The position numbers and the translations under genes were made by a program. DNA of 64,000 nucleotides from Stomatohabitans albus (GTDB taxonomy: Bacteria > Actinomycetota > Nitriliruptoria > Euzebyales > Euzebyaceae): positions 749,790-813,789 of the forward strand of contig NZ_JAYKKE010000001.1 of the NCBI RefSeq assembly GCF_036336025.1. Direction: 5' to 3'. Positions 7,232 through 16,124 of the stretch are shown one piece after another (the first letter of the stretch is position 1; every line of letters begins with the position of its first letter). A model generated the notes under the pieces. It made no database searches and had not been told where the DNA came from. It saw only the letters and a program-made list of their open reading frames with translations.

Positions 7232-9919
7232 ATGAGTAAACGACTGGTTATTGTGGAATCTCCCGCCAAGGCTCGAAAGATAGGTGAGTATCTCGGGCCT
7301 GAGTATGTGGTGGAATCCTCCGTTGGTCACATCCGTGACTTGCCCGCGAATGCCAGTCAGATTCCAGCTAAGGTCAAGGACAAACCATGGGCCACCCTTG
7401 GGGTTGACGTTGATCATGAGTTTGCTCCTGTCTATGTGGTGAACCCGGATAAGAAAAAAACGGTCACTGACTTAAAGACAAAGTTGAAAGACTGTGACGA
7501 ACTTCTACTGGCAACGGATAAGGACCGCGAAGGTGAGGCGATTGCCTGGCATCTTCAAGAAGTATTGAAACCAAAGGTGCCAGTACGACGAATGGTGTTT
7601 GGTGAAATTACCAAACAAGCGATTCAACATGCAGTTGAACATACCGGTGAGTTGGATTATCAACTCGTTGATGCGCAGGAAGCGCGCCGTATCCTCGACC
7701 GCCTCTACGGTTATGAGGTCAGTCCGGTGCTTTGGAAAAAAGTAAGTACTGGCCTGAGTGCAGGGCGTGTGCAGAGTGTGGCCACACGAATCATTGTGGA
7801 ACGTGAGCGCGAACGTATTGCGTTTGTGAGCGCAAACTATTGGGATTTAACGGCTGAACTAGCGACAACAGCAGGTAGTCCTTTTGAATCTGGCTTGGTT
7901 GAAATTGCAGGTCGGCGACTGGCGAGGGGTAAGGACTTTACTGATCGTGGAACCTTGGCAAATGCCGAGTTACATCGTTTGGATGAAGCCCAGGCTAAGG
8001 CCTTGGCTGACGGCTTAACAGGCGGCTCATTCACGGTCCTTGGGGTTGAAACCAAACCATATAGCCGTAAACCACCTGCCCCCTTTGCCACGTCGAGTTT
8101 GCAACAAGAGGCGGGGCGGAAGTTGCGCTTTAGTGCACAGCACACGATGCGTGTTGCCCAAACCCTGTACGAAAATGGGTACATCACATATATGCGTACC
8201 GACTCCTATCAGCTTTCCGGTGAGGCCATTGCCTCTGCACGGGCGCAGGTGAAGGAGATGTATGGGGCAGACTATTTGCCTGATAAACCGCGCCAGTACG
8301 AGAAAAAATCGAAGAATGCTCAGGAAGCGCACGAGGCAATCCGTCCTGCCGGCGATCAGTTTCGTACCCCGGATCAGGTGAAGAATGAATTGACTGCCGA
8401 ACAATTCCGGTTATACGAATTGATTTGGAAGCGCACATTAGCTAGTCAAATGGCTGATGCGAAGGGCAACAGTGTGCAGGCGCGTTTAACGGCTGAAGCT
8501 ACCGCTCAGGCGAACGACCTCGCCGGGGCTACCTGTCTATTTACTGCCTCTGGGCGCACGATCACCTTCCCCGGCTTCTTACGTGCCTATGTTGAAGGTA
8601 GTGATGATCCTGATGCACAGCTCAGTGATAAAGATGTGATTTTGCCTGAAATGAAGGCAGGCGACGTCTTTACAGCCAAGACGGTGCGTGCCGAAGGCCA
8701 TGACACTCGCCCCCCGGCGCGGTTTACGGAAGCAAGTTTGGTTCAAAAGCTCGAAGAGCTGGGGGTAGGGCGCCCATCAACTTATGCAAGCATTATCAGC
8801 ACGATTATTGCGCGTAAGTACGTGTGGAAAAAAGGTACGGCGCTAGTGCCAAGTTTCACAGCATTTGCAACAACGGCCCTACTTGAACAGCACTTTCCTG
8901 AGCTTGTGGACTATGCATTCACGGCAAAGATGGAAGACGACCTCGATGAGATTGCCGGTGGTCGGCTAGACCGTACCCCATGGCTCAGCCAATTTTACTT
9001 TGGTGATGAGGAGCCGGGTTTAAAGCAGCAGGTTGAGAATAACCTTGGCGATATTGACGCTGCGACGATTAATGCGTTCCCCATAGGGGTTGATGATCAA
9101 GGACGTACCATCGTGGCGAAGAGTGGGCGATATGGCCCCTACTTATTGCGTTCAGATGATACGCGTGGTCCTATCCCTGATGATATTTGTCCCGATGAGT
9201 TGACGATCAAAAAAGCAACCCAGCTACTGGAGATGCAAACAGAGCTGAAGGTGCTCGGTGACGATCCAGCTACCGGAAAGCCGGTCATTGCGCGTGACGG
9301 ACGTTTTGGGCCCTACGTTCAAATTGGCCATCCGGATGATGGAAAACCTGAGAAAACAGCGAGTTTGTTAAAAACCCAGCAGCTTGATGCTCTGACCCTA
9401 GAGGATGCACTCCAACTATTGACATTGCCTCGTGATGTTGGTCCGCACCCTGAAGATGGTGGCCCTATTGAAGTGGCTAATGGTCGCTATGGGCCGTATT
9501 TGAAGTGGGGTAAAGAAACCCGCAGTCTGCCGGATGAGGCGAGTCTGTTCACCATTGATACGAAGGGTGCCTTGGAGCTTTTGGCTCAAGATAAGCGATC
9601 AAACCGTTCTACGACGAGCAATGCGGTGCTGCGTGAGTTGGGCAACGATTTGGTCAGTGGGAAACCAATGAGTATTCGGATGGGCCGCTTCGGTGAATAC
9701 GTCACTGATGGTGAAGTGAACGCTAGTTTGCGGAAAGCCGATTCCATTGAATCGATGACCGATGAACGGGCAAGTGAGCTATTGCAGATGCGTCGTGAAC
9801 GTATGGCTGCTCAAGGGGAAAAGCCGAAGAAGACAACGAAGAAAGCTGCAACCAAGAAGAGCACGACGACGAAGAGCACGACGAAGAAGGCAAAAACAGC
9901 CGCCAAGAAGGCAGAGTAG
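7232..9919 (+). CDS. topA: DNA topoisomerase I
   Basis: Type IA topoisomerase that relaxes negative supercoils; about 895 aa. The N-terminal Toprim domain begins RLVIVESPAKARKI and holds DKDREGEAI. The active-site Tyr is in YITYMRTDS. The C-terminus has several 'GRYGPYL/GRFGPYV' repeat modules rather than zinc fingers, then ends in a Lys/Thr/Ala-rich tail (about residues 865-895), as in many actinobacteria. The ORF could begin at GTG 7229, but AGGAA at 7221-7225 sits 6 bases before ATG 7232, so I prefer the latter. tmk follows after 2 bases. Confidence 0.97.
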   Translation: MSKRLVIVESPAKARKIGEYLGPEYVVESSVGHIRDLPANASQIPAKVKDKPWATLGVDVDHEFAPVYVVNPDKKKTVTDLKTKLKDCDELLLATDKDREGEAIAWHLQEVLKPKVPVRRMVFGEITKQAIQHAVEHTGELDYQLVDAQEARRILDRLYGYEVSPVLWKKVSTGLSAGRVQSVATRIIVERERERIAFVSANYWDLTAELATTAGSPFESGLVEIAGRRLARGKDFTDRGTLANAELHRLDEAQAKALADGLTGGSFTVLGVETKPYSRKPPAPFATSSLQQEAGRKLRFSAQHTMRVAQTLYENGYITYMRTDSYQLSGEAIASARAQVKEMYGADYLPDKPRQYEKKSKNAQEAHEAIRPAGDQFRTPDQVKNELTAEQFRLYELIWKRTLASQMADAKGNSVQARLTAEATAQANDLAGATCLFTASGRTITFPGFLRAYVEGSDDPDAQLSDKDVILPEMKAGDVFTAKTVRAEGHDTRPPARFTEASLVQKLEELGVGRPSTYASIISTIIARKYVWKKGTALVPSFTAFATTALLEQHFPELVDYAFTAKMEDDLDEIAGGRLDRTPWLSQFYFGDEEPGLKQQVENNLGDIDAATINAFPIGVDDQGRTIVAKSGRYGPYLLRSDDTRGPIPDDICPDELTIKKATQLLEMQTELKVLGDDPATGKPVIARDGRFGPYVQIGHPDDGKPEKTASLLKTQQLDALTLEDALQLLTLPRDVGPHPEDGGPIEVANGRYGPYLKWGKETRSLPDEASLFTIDTKGALELLAQDKRSNRSTTSNAVLRELGNDLVSGKPMSIRMGRFGEYVTDGEVNASLRKADSIESMTDERASELLQMRRERMAAQGEKPKKTTKKAATKKSTTTKSTTKKAKTAAKKAE

Positions 9920-9921
9920 CG

Positions 9922-10530
9922 GTGTTTATTGCCTTTGAAGGTGGTGAGGGCGCAGGTAAATCAACACAGATTGAGTTGTTGAAGAACTACCTGACCGAAC
10001 GTGGGCATGATGTTGAACTCACCAGGGAGCCGGGTGGAACGCCGGTTGCTGAAGCGATGCGTGACTATGTGTTAAACCCTGCGAACACGATTGATGCCCT
10101 AGAGGAGTGCTTCATTATCGCAACTGGACGAGCTTCCCATGTTGCGCATCGGATTCGCCCTGCCCTCGCGGCGGGGAAAACGGTGATTACCGACCGGTTT
10201 GTGTATTCGTCTTATGTGTATCAAGGGATTGCCGGTGGTTTGGGTCTAGAGAAGGCTAAACGGATTAATGAGCCGGCTATTGATGGTTGTGAACCTGATT
10301 TGATTATTTTGCTTGATATTGAAGCTAGTACTGGGGTGGCACGTGCCCGTCAAGCGAAAGATGGTGGAGACCGCCTCGATCAGGCCAGCATGGCGTTTCA
10401 TGAACAGGTAAATGCAGGCTATCGCACGATTGTGGATGACCGGTGGGCGGTTATTGACGCAAATCGTGATGTCGCAGCGGTGTTTGATGACATCGTTCAC
10501 GTCATGACCGATCGGGGGTTGTGTGCCTAG
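9922..10530 (+). CDS. tmk: Thymidylate kinase
   Basis: Phosphorylates dTMP to dTDP. 202 aa, GTG start two bases after the topA stop, so translation is probably coupled. Walker A is FEGGEGAGKST (about residues 4-14). TREPGG (about 35-40) and the DRFVYSSYVYQG segment (about 92-103) are standard for this family. The gene order topA-tmk-holB is a conserved actinobacterial arrangement. Confidence 0.96.
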   Translation: MFIAFEGGEGAGKSTQIELLKNYLTERGHDVELTREPGGTPVAEAMRDYVLNPANTIDALEECFIIATGRASHVAHRIRPALAAGKTVITDRFVYSSYVYQGIAGGLGLEKAKRINEPAIDGCEPDLIILLDIEASTGVARARQAKDGGDRLDQASMAFHEQVNAGYRTIVDDRWAVIDANRDVAAVFDDIVHVMTDRGLCA

Positions 10531-11638
10531 CATGATCCCTTGGGAATTGCCGGGTCAAGAACACGCGATTGCGGCCCTCTCGTCAGCGTTCGCACAAGAA
10601 GACTATGGCCATGCCTGGGCATTTATCGGCCCAAAGGGGGTAGGGCAAGAACGTGCGGCGCGGCTCTTTGCTGCCGTTACGAATGGTGCAGTATCAGATA
10701 CTGGCCAGTTGGATCGTTTTTTGCGTGGTACTCATCCTGCAATAACCACGTTTACTCCCATCGGCGCAAACCATCGAAAACGCGATGTGAGTGAGTCGTG
10801 GCTTCCTGCGGCAAATCAAACATTGATCGAAGGCAAGGTGAAGGTCCTTCATATCCATGAGGCTGATCGAATGAATATGGAGGCAGCGAATGCCTTTCTT
10901 AAAACACTTGAAGAACCACCGGCAGGCACGGTGTGGATTTTGGATATTGCCAATGAGCAGTCCATTCCAGACACGATTTTGAGTCGTTGTCGTCGTGTCC
11001 GGTTTTCACCGTGGCGAGCTGAACACTTAGCAACCCTGATTCCCGATCATCCTGACCAGGCTTTATTGATTGCGCTATCCGAGGGCGCGCCGGACAAGGT
11101 GGCGGCATTGGCCAGCTCAGTAGCCCTTGGTGAATATCGACAGGCACGCACCTGGGTACCGGACATGCTTGACCGGGGACCAGGTATGGCCATGATGGCT
11201 ACCCATGCATTAAAAGGTGCAATCAAACGCCGAAGCGACGCGATCGAAGCAGAAGGTAAAGCAGCCATAGCCCAACTTCACGAGGCATATGAAAAAGCAC
11301 CGCCCACGCTTGTTAAACATATTGACACCCAATACAAGCGGTTGGTACGTGCTGAACGAACCGCAACCATTCAAGATGCACTCGATGCGTGTTTAGGGTA
11401 CCTCAGGGATGTTATTGCGGTAGCAACCAATACTGAGGCCCCACTACGCAATGTGGATGCCCGAGATCGATTGATTGGTGATTCAACACGGATCAGTGTC
11501 ACCGCCGCAATCAGCATCAGTGATCGCATTCAACAAACACGTGATGCGTTAGAGGTCAATGTGGCCTGGGAACTAGCTATCCAAGCATTGCTGTTACAAG
11601 CGCATACCGACTGCATTGTTCATCGTGTGGGCCAGTGA
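10523..11638 (+). CDS. holB: DNA polymerase III delta-prime subunit
   Basis: Clamp-loader subunit of the AAA+ fold. 371 aa. It overlaps tmk by 8 bases if GTG 10523 is used (GGGGG lies 4 bases upstream); ATG 10532 is the alternative. Seen: a P-loop-like GPKGVGQERAA without the Lys-Thr pair (normal for delta-prime, which does not need ATP hydrolysis), HEADRMNMEAANAFLKTLEEPP, and an SRC-type motif LSRCRRVRF. The zinc module present in most homologs between the P-loop and the HP motif is missing: there is no Cys there, only a short NGAVSDTGQLDRFLRGTHP. DnaX in this window has lost the same module. Confidence 0.92.
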   Translation: MPSMIPWELPGQEHAIAALSSAFAQEDYGHAWAFIGPKGVGQERAARLFAAVTNGAVSDTGQLDRFLRGTHPAITTFTPIGANHRKRDVSESWLPAANQTLIEGKVKVLHIHEADRMNMEAANAFLKTLEEPPAGTVWILDIANEQSIPDTILSRCRRVRFSPWRAEHLATLIPDHPDQALLIALSEGAPDKVAALASSVALGEYRQARTWVPDMLDRGPGMAMMATHALKGAIKRRSDAIEAEGKAAIAQLHEAYEKAPPTLVKHIDTQYKRLVRAERTATIQDALDACLGYLRDVIAVATNTEAPLRNVDARDRLIGDSTRISVTAAISISDRIQQTRDALEVNVAWELAIQALLLQAHTDCIVHRVGQ

Positions 11639-11754
11639 ACTGAAGTAATCCAACACCATTGGGCTAGTGAATACGCTGTCCGCTTGGTACTACCTTGTCG
11701 CACACATTCAGCAAACCTGCATGACCATACGGCGCTGATTCCTTTGGGCAAAGT

Positions 11755-11786
11755 GAAAGGCGGGAGCGTGCTGTCTCCCGCCTTTC
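11755..11786. terminator. Terminator-like hairpin after holB
   Basis: GAAAGGCGGGAG at 11755-11766 pairs perfectly with CTCCCGCCTTTC at 11775-11786 (12 bp stem, 8 base loop). It lies between the convergent ends of holB and the minus-strand stalk protein. There is only a short pyrimidine run after it on the plus strand. Confidence 0.7.
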
Positions 11787-11842
11787 TCTGACAGAGGTAG
11801 GTGATGAACACTATACATGCTTTACTAAGGTTCACCTAATTA

Positions 11843-11904
11843 ATTCGCTATTTTCGTAAGAAATTTTTTTCGTAAGTCCTCGAAGCCTTACGTTCGTAGC
11901 GAAT
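11843..11904 (-). terminator. Inverted repeat, likely terminator of the minus-strand gene
   Basis: ATTCGCTA plus CGTAAG (11843-11860) pairs with CTTACG plus TAGCGAAT (11887-11904), with four mismatched bases between the two stem parts. The sequence also holds a run of seven T at 11864-11870 and a repeated TTTTCGTAAG. It begins 5 bases past the stop of the minus-strand gene. Confidence 0.5.
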
Positions 11905-11908
11905 GTGC

Positions 11909-12643
11909 CTATTTCAGCTGGAGTCCCGGTGCAACCTGAAAGGCCTCACGCAACTGGGTTGCCCGCGCATTTTGGTCCAACTGGTTCAGCCGTTGCACAT
12001 CGGCTGTCCGTATAAGAAGGTAGCCAGCCGGTTGGGTGTCAGTTTGGACAAGAATCTCAATATTGACACCCGCATCCCGCGATTCGGTAACCATCGTTTC
12101 AATGCAGGGGAGAATCGCATTGAAATCACCATCACTCCACGGTTGATAGGCGCGCAAGATCGGTTCACCGGTGGGAGATACATCTTGTTCGGTATGGACA
12201 CAGGAACGTCGCCCTGCTGCAAGGATGGTGTCAAAGGTCGGGGTATTCCCAGTCCCGCCTTGACTATCGCGCCCATTCCCGTTGCCTGCAGCGGACGAAC
12301 TCCCCTGGCTACCGAGTTCAGAGGAACCTTCAACAGCCTCATCAGTGGCAATCATTGGCGTTGGGGTTGGCGTGGGTAAATCAAGTGGAGGCAACTCGGG
12401 GGTTGCAACAGAAGATGGTTCATCACTTTCTTGCACGCCTTGGGCAGGAAGTTCGATCGTGGTGCGTGCTCGACTTGTGTCATCCGCTTGGATATCAAAT
12501 AGGAATTTCCCAAGAAAGCCAAGACCCACCAAAACGAGCGCACCCACGATAACCGCACCGATCACCGTGCCGATACGTGTGCCGCGAGAGGCGTTATTCC
12601 ACCAGAGGGTGAATGTGTTTTTCGTCTTGTACTTTGAAGCCAT
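11909..12643 (-). CDS. Membrane-anchored extracellular protein on a Pro/acidic stalk, unknown
   Basis: 244 aa from the ATG at 12643, which has GAGGA just upstream; a longer frame to 12712 has no good start. Layout: a basic cytosolic N-terminus, one membrane helix (about residues 24-46), then a low-complexity stalk containing TIELPAQG and PELPPLDLPTPTPTP, then a small C-terminal domain of about 85 residues with two cysteines (RRSCVHTEQ and LPCIETM) that could pair. The stalk resembles those of the HNH proteins encoded after dcd, so it may belong with them. The C-terminal domain is not recognised. Confidence 0.75.
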   Translation of the reverse strand: MASKYKTKNTFTLWWNNASRGTRIGTVIGAVIVGALVLVGLGFLGKFLFDIQADDTSRARTTIELPAQGVQESDEPSSVATPELPPLDLPTPTPTPMIATDEAVEGSSELGSQGSSSAAGNGNGRDSQGGTGNTPTFDTILAAGRRSCVHTEQDVSPTGEPILRAYQPWSDGDFNAILPCIETMVTESRDAGVNIEILVQTDTQPAGYLLIRTADVQRLNQLDQNARATQLREAFQVAPGLQLK

Positions 12644-12861
12644 GGAGTTCCTCGGGGAAAGGTTCCTGTAAATCCTATCTTTGTCAGTCGTTTGCGCGAT
12701 AATCGAACGCAAACGGTTTACATTCCTGCAGTATCGTCTATGTATCCTGATCCCGTATAGGCAAAATGGCCCACTTTCGGGGGCCAGGGGCGCTTTGGGA
12801 GCCTGTTCCAGCTACGTATTCAATGCAAGAAAGGTACGACAACGTTCAATAAGCTGGGCAC

Positions 12862-13428
12862 ATGATCTTGTCTGATATCAGCATTCGTGCCGCCCTTGAA
12901 TCTGGCCATATCACCATCGACCCACTTGGTGACAATGCGATTCAACCGTCTAGCGTTGACCTCCGGGTGAGTGACACGTTTCGTGTATTTAACAATCACA
13001 AATACCCGCTGATTGATACGAAGCAGCCATTAGACGGTCTCACCCAAACAGTGACCGTTACCCAAGAAGACCCGTTTATCCTGCATCCCGGTGAATTTGT
13101 CTTGGGTTCGACGTTGGAGCGAGTGAGTTTGCCAACTGACCTGGTTGCGCGCATTGAAGGCAAGTCCAGTTTGGGGCGTTTAGGGCTACTCGTACATGCC
13201 ACAGCCGGTTTCATTGATGCTGGGTTTTCTGGTTGGCTGACCCTAGAGCTCTCCAATGTGGCGAATTTACCTATTGCGATCTACCCAGAGATGAAGATCA
13301 GCCAACTTGCATTTTTCCGGCTTGATCAGCCCGCCAGCCGGGGTTATGGAGATCCAGCGCTCGGGTCGAAATATCAGGGGCAAGAAGGGCCAACGCCAAG
13401 CCAATTTCACAAGAACTTCTCGTCGTAG
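12862..13428 (+). CDS. dcd: dCTP deaminase
   Basis: Makes dUTP from dCTP; 188 aa. The trimeric dUTPase-like fold is shown by [12 protein letters not shown] (about residues 27-38), [23 protein letters not shown] split around residues 95-118, and the C-terminal [12 protein letters not shown]. Mycobacterial Dcd is bifunctional (deaminase plus dUTPase) and the close match suggests the same here, but that is inference. The nearest genes on both sides are stalked surface proteins, so it is isolated from other nucleotide genes except tmk and dgt further left. Confidence 0.96.
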   Translation: MILSDISIRAALESGHITIDPLGDNAIQPSSVDLRVSDTFRVFNNHKYPLIDTKQPLDGLTQTVTVTQEDPFILHPGEFVLGSTLERVSLPTDLVARIEGKSSLGRLGLLVHATAGFIDAGFSGWLTLELSNVANLPIAIYPEMKISQLAFFRLDQPASRGYGDPALGSKYQGQEGPTPSQFHKNFSS

Positions 13429-13483
13429 TGTGCCTATCTTCAGTGGGCAAAACGAGTATGCCCCCGCCAAGCGATAGTCATGA

Positions 13484-13520
13484 GCACTCGGCCATTTGAG
13501 TGCAGTATTTAGGTTTTTTC
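13484..13520 (+). terminator. Probable dcd terminator
   Basis: GCACTC (13484-13489) pairs with GAGTGC (13498-13503), followed by AGTATTTAGG and a run of T up to about 13519. The following 40 bases are AT-rich and could hold the promoter of the next gene, but no clear -35/-10 pair was found. Confidence 0.5.
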
Positions 13521-13617
13521 TATTTTTCTGTGAAAAAAATTAAAGTTCTACCCGAGTCGAGCCGTACAGCATTGCGTGGGCAACCTATGCCCATAGCTGG
13601 GACAGTATGAGGGCGAG

Positions 13618-14949
13618 ATGAATCTACAGGGCGATCCGAAGAAATGGATAACTGATTCAAAGGAAAGTGCTCCTGCCGATCGGCAAGTTAGTTTGGCCAT
13701 TGGCGGTGTACTGGGTTCTTTTATTCTTTTTTGGGGTGTGCTTGGCTATTTTGCTGGCGATAAGGCAAACCAAGCTGAGCCTATAGTCCGTCAGGACATT
13801 GAGACAGTCCAGCTCCTGCCTCGTGGCGGTTCATTGGATGATCCAGATCCGTTGCCTGTCCCCGATATTCCTCCACTAGATGTTCCTGAAGGAAGTGGCG
13901 CTGAACCGCCCATCAGCCCCGTTGCCCTGGATGTACCTCAAGATGCAACCTACTCAGATGAAACCACAAATACCGATCAAGAAGACGGTGGTTTCTGGAG
14001 CTGGGTGACAAGTATCTTCGACGGGAAGAAAGAGCCAGAACGCCAGTCGCAGAGCCAAACGCGACCAATCGCGAGCCGTCCTGAGCATGTGGTGCCAGCA
14101 CCACCTGCGGCACCAGCACAACCAGCGGCACCAGTACAACCAGCACCACCTGCTCAGCCTGCTCCCAATCCTCCGGCACGACCGCGGGAAACGCCCCAAC
14201 ATGTTGTTCCGCCTGAAGTGCGGCCAACGCCTGGAGTCCCCGGCCCGTCAACAAAGCCTGAAGCCCAGCTCATTCCACCAGCGGTGATCAAACCGGCCCC
14301 AATCGTGCCCGCCCCCCGTCCAACAGATCCGAATAACACCAATAACTCTCAGCCAGACGTTACGCTCATTACCGAACTCTTTGAACGGTTGCGCATCGCC
14401 CCGCCCCATGAGGATATGACCTTTGATGAAGATGCGTTCGGCCAAGGTTGGTTGGATATTGATGAGAATAACTGCAGCACGATAGACGACATTTTGGCCC
14501 GTGACCTCACCGTGACCGATTCTGGCCGTGGGTGCAGGATTCATGCAGGTTCATTGCATGATCCATACACGAACGAAGTGCTTGACTACTTCATTGAGGA
14601 TGGACTCGAATCACCCATTGAAGTGAGCCATGTTGTCTCCTTGCCTACTGCTTGGGCAACAGGTGCTCAGGACTTAAGTCAGCGCCAGCGTGAAATCTTT
14701 AAGAATGACCCATTGAACCTTCTGGCGGTTAGCCGCGCAGCTAACGCGGAGAAGGGTGATAAAGACGTAACACAGTGGATGCCCACCAATCCTGACTTCA
14801 CTTGTCATTATCTTGGTCGGCAGATCGCGGTGAAGGCACGGTATGGGTTGACTGTTTCTCCAGAAGAACACGCCGCTATGGCAGAGGGACTGAAGGCTTG
14901 TCCGACAGACATGCGTGTCGATGGTGATTCCATCATCAACGCACAATAA
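13618..14949 (+). CDS. Membrane-anchored HNH/DUF1524 protein, paralog 1, active site degenerate
   Basis: 443 aa. GAGGGCGAG precedes the ATG. One membrane helix at about residues 24-47, then a long acidic and Pro/Ala-rich stalk (about 50-240), then a C-terminal domain of the GmrSD-C/DUF1524 HNH family (about 255-440). Conserved family phrases are present: ILARDL, DPYT, TGAQDL, NDPLNLLAV, ARYGLTVSPEEHAAM. Key positions differ from the three neighbours: the IDHVVAL phrase reads EVSHVVSL (Ser337 in place of Asp, His338 kept), and the C-x-TR-x-DIL phrase reads CSTIDDIL. It may be inactive or have another role. It has its own terminator. Confidence 0.85.
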   Translation: MNLQGDPKKWITDSKESAPADRQVSLAIGGVLGSFILFWGVLGYFAGDKANQAEPIVRQDIETVQLLPRGGSLDDPDPLPVPDIPPLDVPEGSGAEPPISPVALDVPQDATYSDETTNTDQEDGGFWSWVTSIFDGKKEPERQSQSQTRPIASRPEHVVPAPPAAPAQPAAPVQPAPPAQPAPNPPARPRETPQHVVPPEVRPTPGVPGPSTKPEAQLIPPAVIKPAPIVPAPRPTDPNNTNNSQPDVTLITELFERLRIAPPHEDMTFDEDAFGQGWLDIDENNCSTIDDILARDLTVTDSGRGCRIHAGSLHDPYTNEVLDYFIEDGLESPIEVSHVVSLPTAWATGAQDLSQRQREIFKNDPLNLLAVSRAANAEKGDKDVTQWMPTNPDFTCHYLGRQIAVKARYGLTVSPEEHAAMAEGLKACPTDMRVDGDSIINAQ

Positions 14950-14965
14950 CACTGAAATCGCTCTA

Positions 14966-14992
14966 GAAACCCAGGCTATGCCTGGGTTTCTG
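14966..14992 (+). terminator. Terminator of HNH paralog 1
   Basis: GAAACCCAGGC (14966-14976) pairs perfectly with GCCTGGGTTTC (14980-14990), loop of three, followed by TGTTG. It suggests that the HNH genes are not all on one transcript. Confidence 0.75.
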
Positions 14993-15064
14993 TTGTAAGA
15001 GGCGGCATTGAAGGAGAATGTAGTTCGCTATGTTCTGGATCCGTCCAGATAGGGTTGATAACCA

Positions 15065-15901
15065 ATGTCTGTCTCTTCACGCCAGAAACCTCGCCGGCAT
15101 ACCACTCGGCCTTCTCGGATGATGCTACGCCTCGTGGTCGGCGGTGTTATTGCGGCCGCTGCTGCCTTTGGGTGGGGTGAGATCGACAACCTCGGTTTCA
15201 AGCCCACCTCCCCCCAAGAGACGCCGCAACTGGCTTCAGAACCAGCACGGTCTCGTGGGTATCACGCCGACACCTCTATCGTCGATAGCCGAGACGATGC
15301 CAGCCAATCAGACGAGATTCGCGCGTTATTAGGGACACTCAAGGTTGCTCCGAAAGAACGTGGCCAGCGGTACCACCGTGATGCGTTTGGTGACGGTTGG
15401 ACCGATATTGATCACAACACGTGCTACACCCGCAACGATATTCTGCGTCGTGATTTACACGACACGAAGCAAAAAGGTCGCTGCAAAATTATTTCAGGGA
15501 CACTGGATGACCCGTATACCGGCATGCGAATTCACTATGTGGCGGGGCCAAATACCACAGATGATGTCCAAATAGATCATGTGGTCGCTTTGAAAGACGC
15601 CTGGGGTACGGGAGCACAACATATGAGTGCGGAGCAGCGAATCGCATTCTCCAATGATCCCCTCAATCTCCTCGCCGTTGATGGGGAGACGAATGATGAC
15701 AAAGGGCACCAAAACGCGGCTGAATGGCTTCCACCCAATGCCGGTTTTCATTGTCATTACATCGCCCGTCAAATAGCTGTAAAGGCACGCCATGGCCTCT
15801 GGGTAACCCAATCAGAACATGATGCTATGGCAACGGTGTTGCATGATTGCCCACCGGCCATGCGTGTATCTGGAGACACGGTCATTAACGCCGACGAATG
15901 A
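15065..15901 (+). CDS. Membrane-anchored HNH/DUF1524 nuclease-like protein, paralog 2
   Basis: 278 aa, the shortest of the four. A basic N-terminus, one membrane helix (about residues 20-37), a short linker and a C-terminal DUF1524 domain from about residue 88. The HNH core is intact: CYTRNDILRRDL, DDPYTG, VQIDHVVALKDAWGTGAQ (Asp171-His172), NDPLNLLAVDG, NAAEWLPPN, HCHYIARQIAVKARHGLWV. Conserved cysteines (CYTR, GRCKI, FHCHY, HDCPP) fit disulfides in an extracellular domain. Related domains cut DNA in modification-dependent restriction enzymes; here the location outside the membrane argues for action on external DNA, which is inference. Confidence 0.88.
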   Translation: MSVSSRQKPRRHTTRPSRMMLRLVVGGVIAAAAAFGWGEIDNLGFKPTSPQETPQLASEPARSRGYHADTSIVDSRDDASQSDEIRALLGTLKVAPKERGQRYHRDAFGDGWTDIDHNTCYTRNDILRRDLHDTKQKGRCKIISGTLDDPYTGMRIHYVAGPNTTDDVQIDHVVALKDAWGTGAQHMSAEQRIAFSNDPLNLLAVDGETNDDKGHQNAAEWLPPNAGFHCHYIARQIAVKARHGLWVTQSEHDAMATVLHDCPPAMRVSGDTVINADE

Positions 15902-15914
15902 GGCTGCCCGTATT

Positions 15915-15940
15915 GGCGTTCATACTCAGGATTGAACGCC
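15915..15940 (+). terminator. Hairpin after HNH paralog 2
   Basis: GGCGTTCA (15915-15922) pairs with TGAACGCC (15933-15940) with a 10 base loop. No T-run follows, so it is only a possible terminator. Confidence 0.35.
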
Positions 15941-16079
15941 TCCCGATGTGCGACCCATCGTGGAAGCAAGGATAACGGAAATAGTACGTACCAGGATTCC
16001 TCAACCACCAGAATGCGTAGTCATGTCTTGCCCCGTTATGCCGATACATACTGCATGGTGGTATACACGCGCCACATTT

Positions 16080-16112
16080 ATGTATTAAAAATACAAGCTA
16101 AATGTATTAAAA
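16080..16112 (+). repeat. Two 11-bp direct repeats upstream of HNH paralog 3
   Basis: ATGTATTAAAA occurs at 16080-16090 and again at 16102-16112, a spacing of 22 bases, i.e. close to two helical turns. The second copy ends 12 bases before the ATG at 16125. The pair could be a regulator site or part of an AT-rich promoter; no protein can be named. Confidence 0.45.
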
Positions 16113-16124
16113 TGATTGAATAGT

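Noticed and set aside
9835-9915. Tandem repeat at the 3' end of topA as a mobile or CRISPR-like repeat
   Set aside because: It is codon-level repetition of Lys/Thr for the basic tail of topoisomerase I, normal for actinobacteria.
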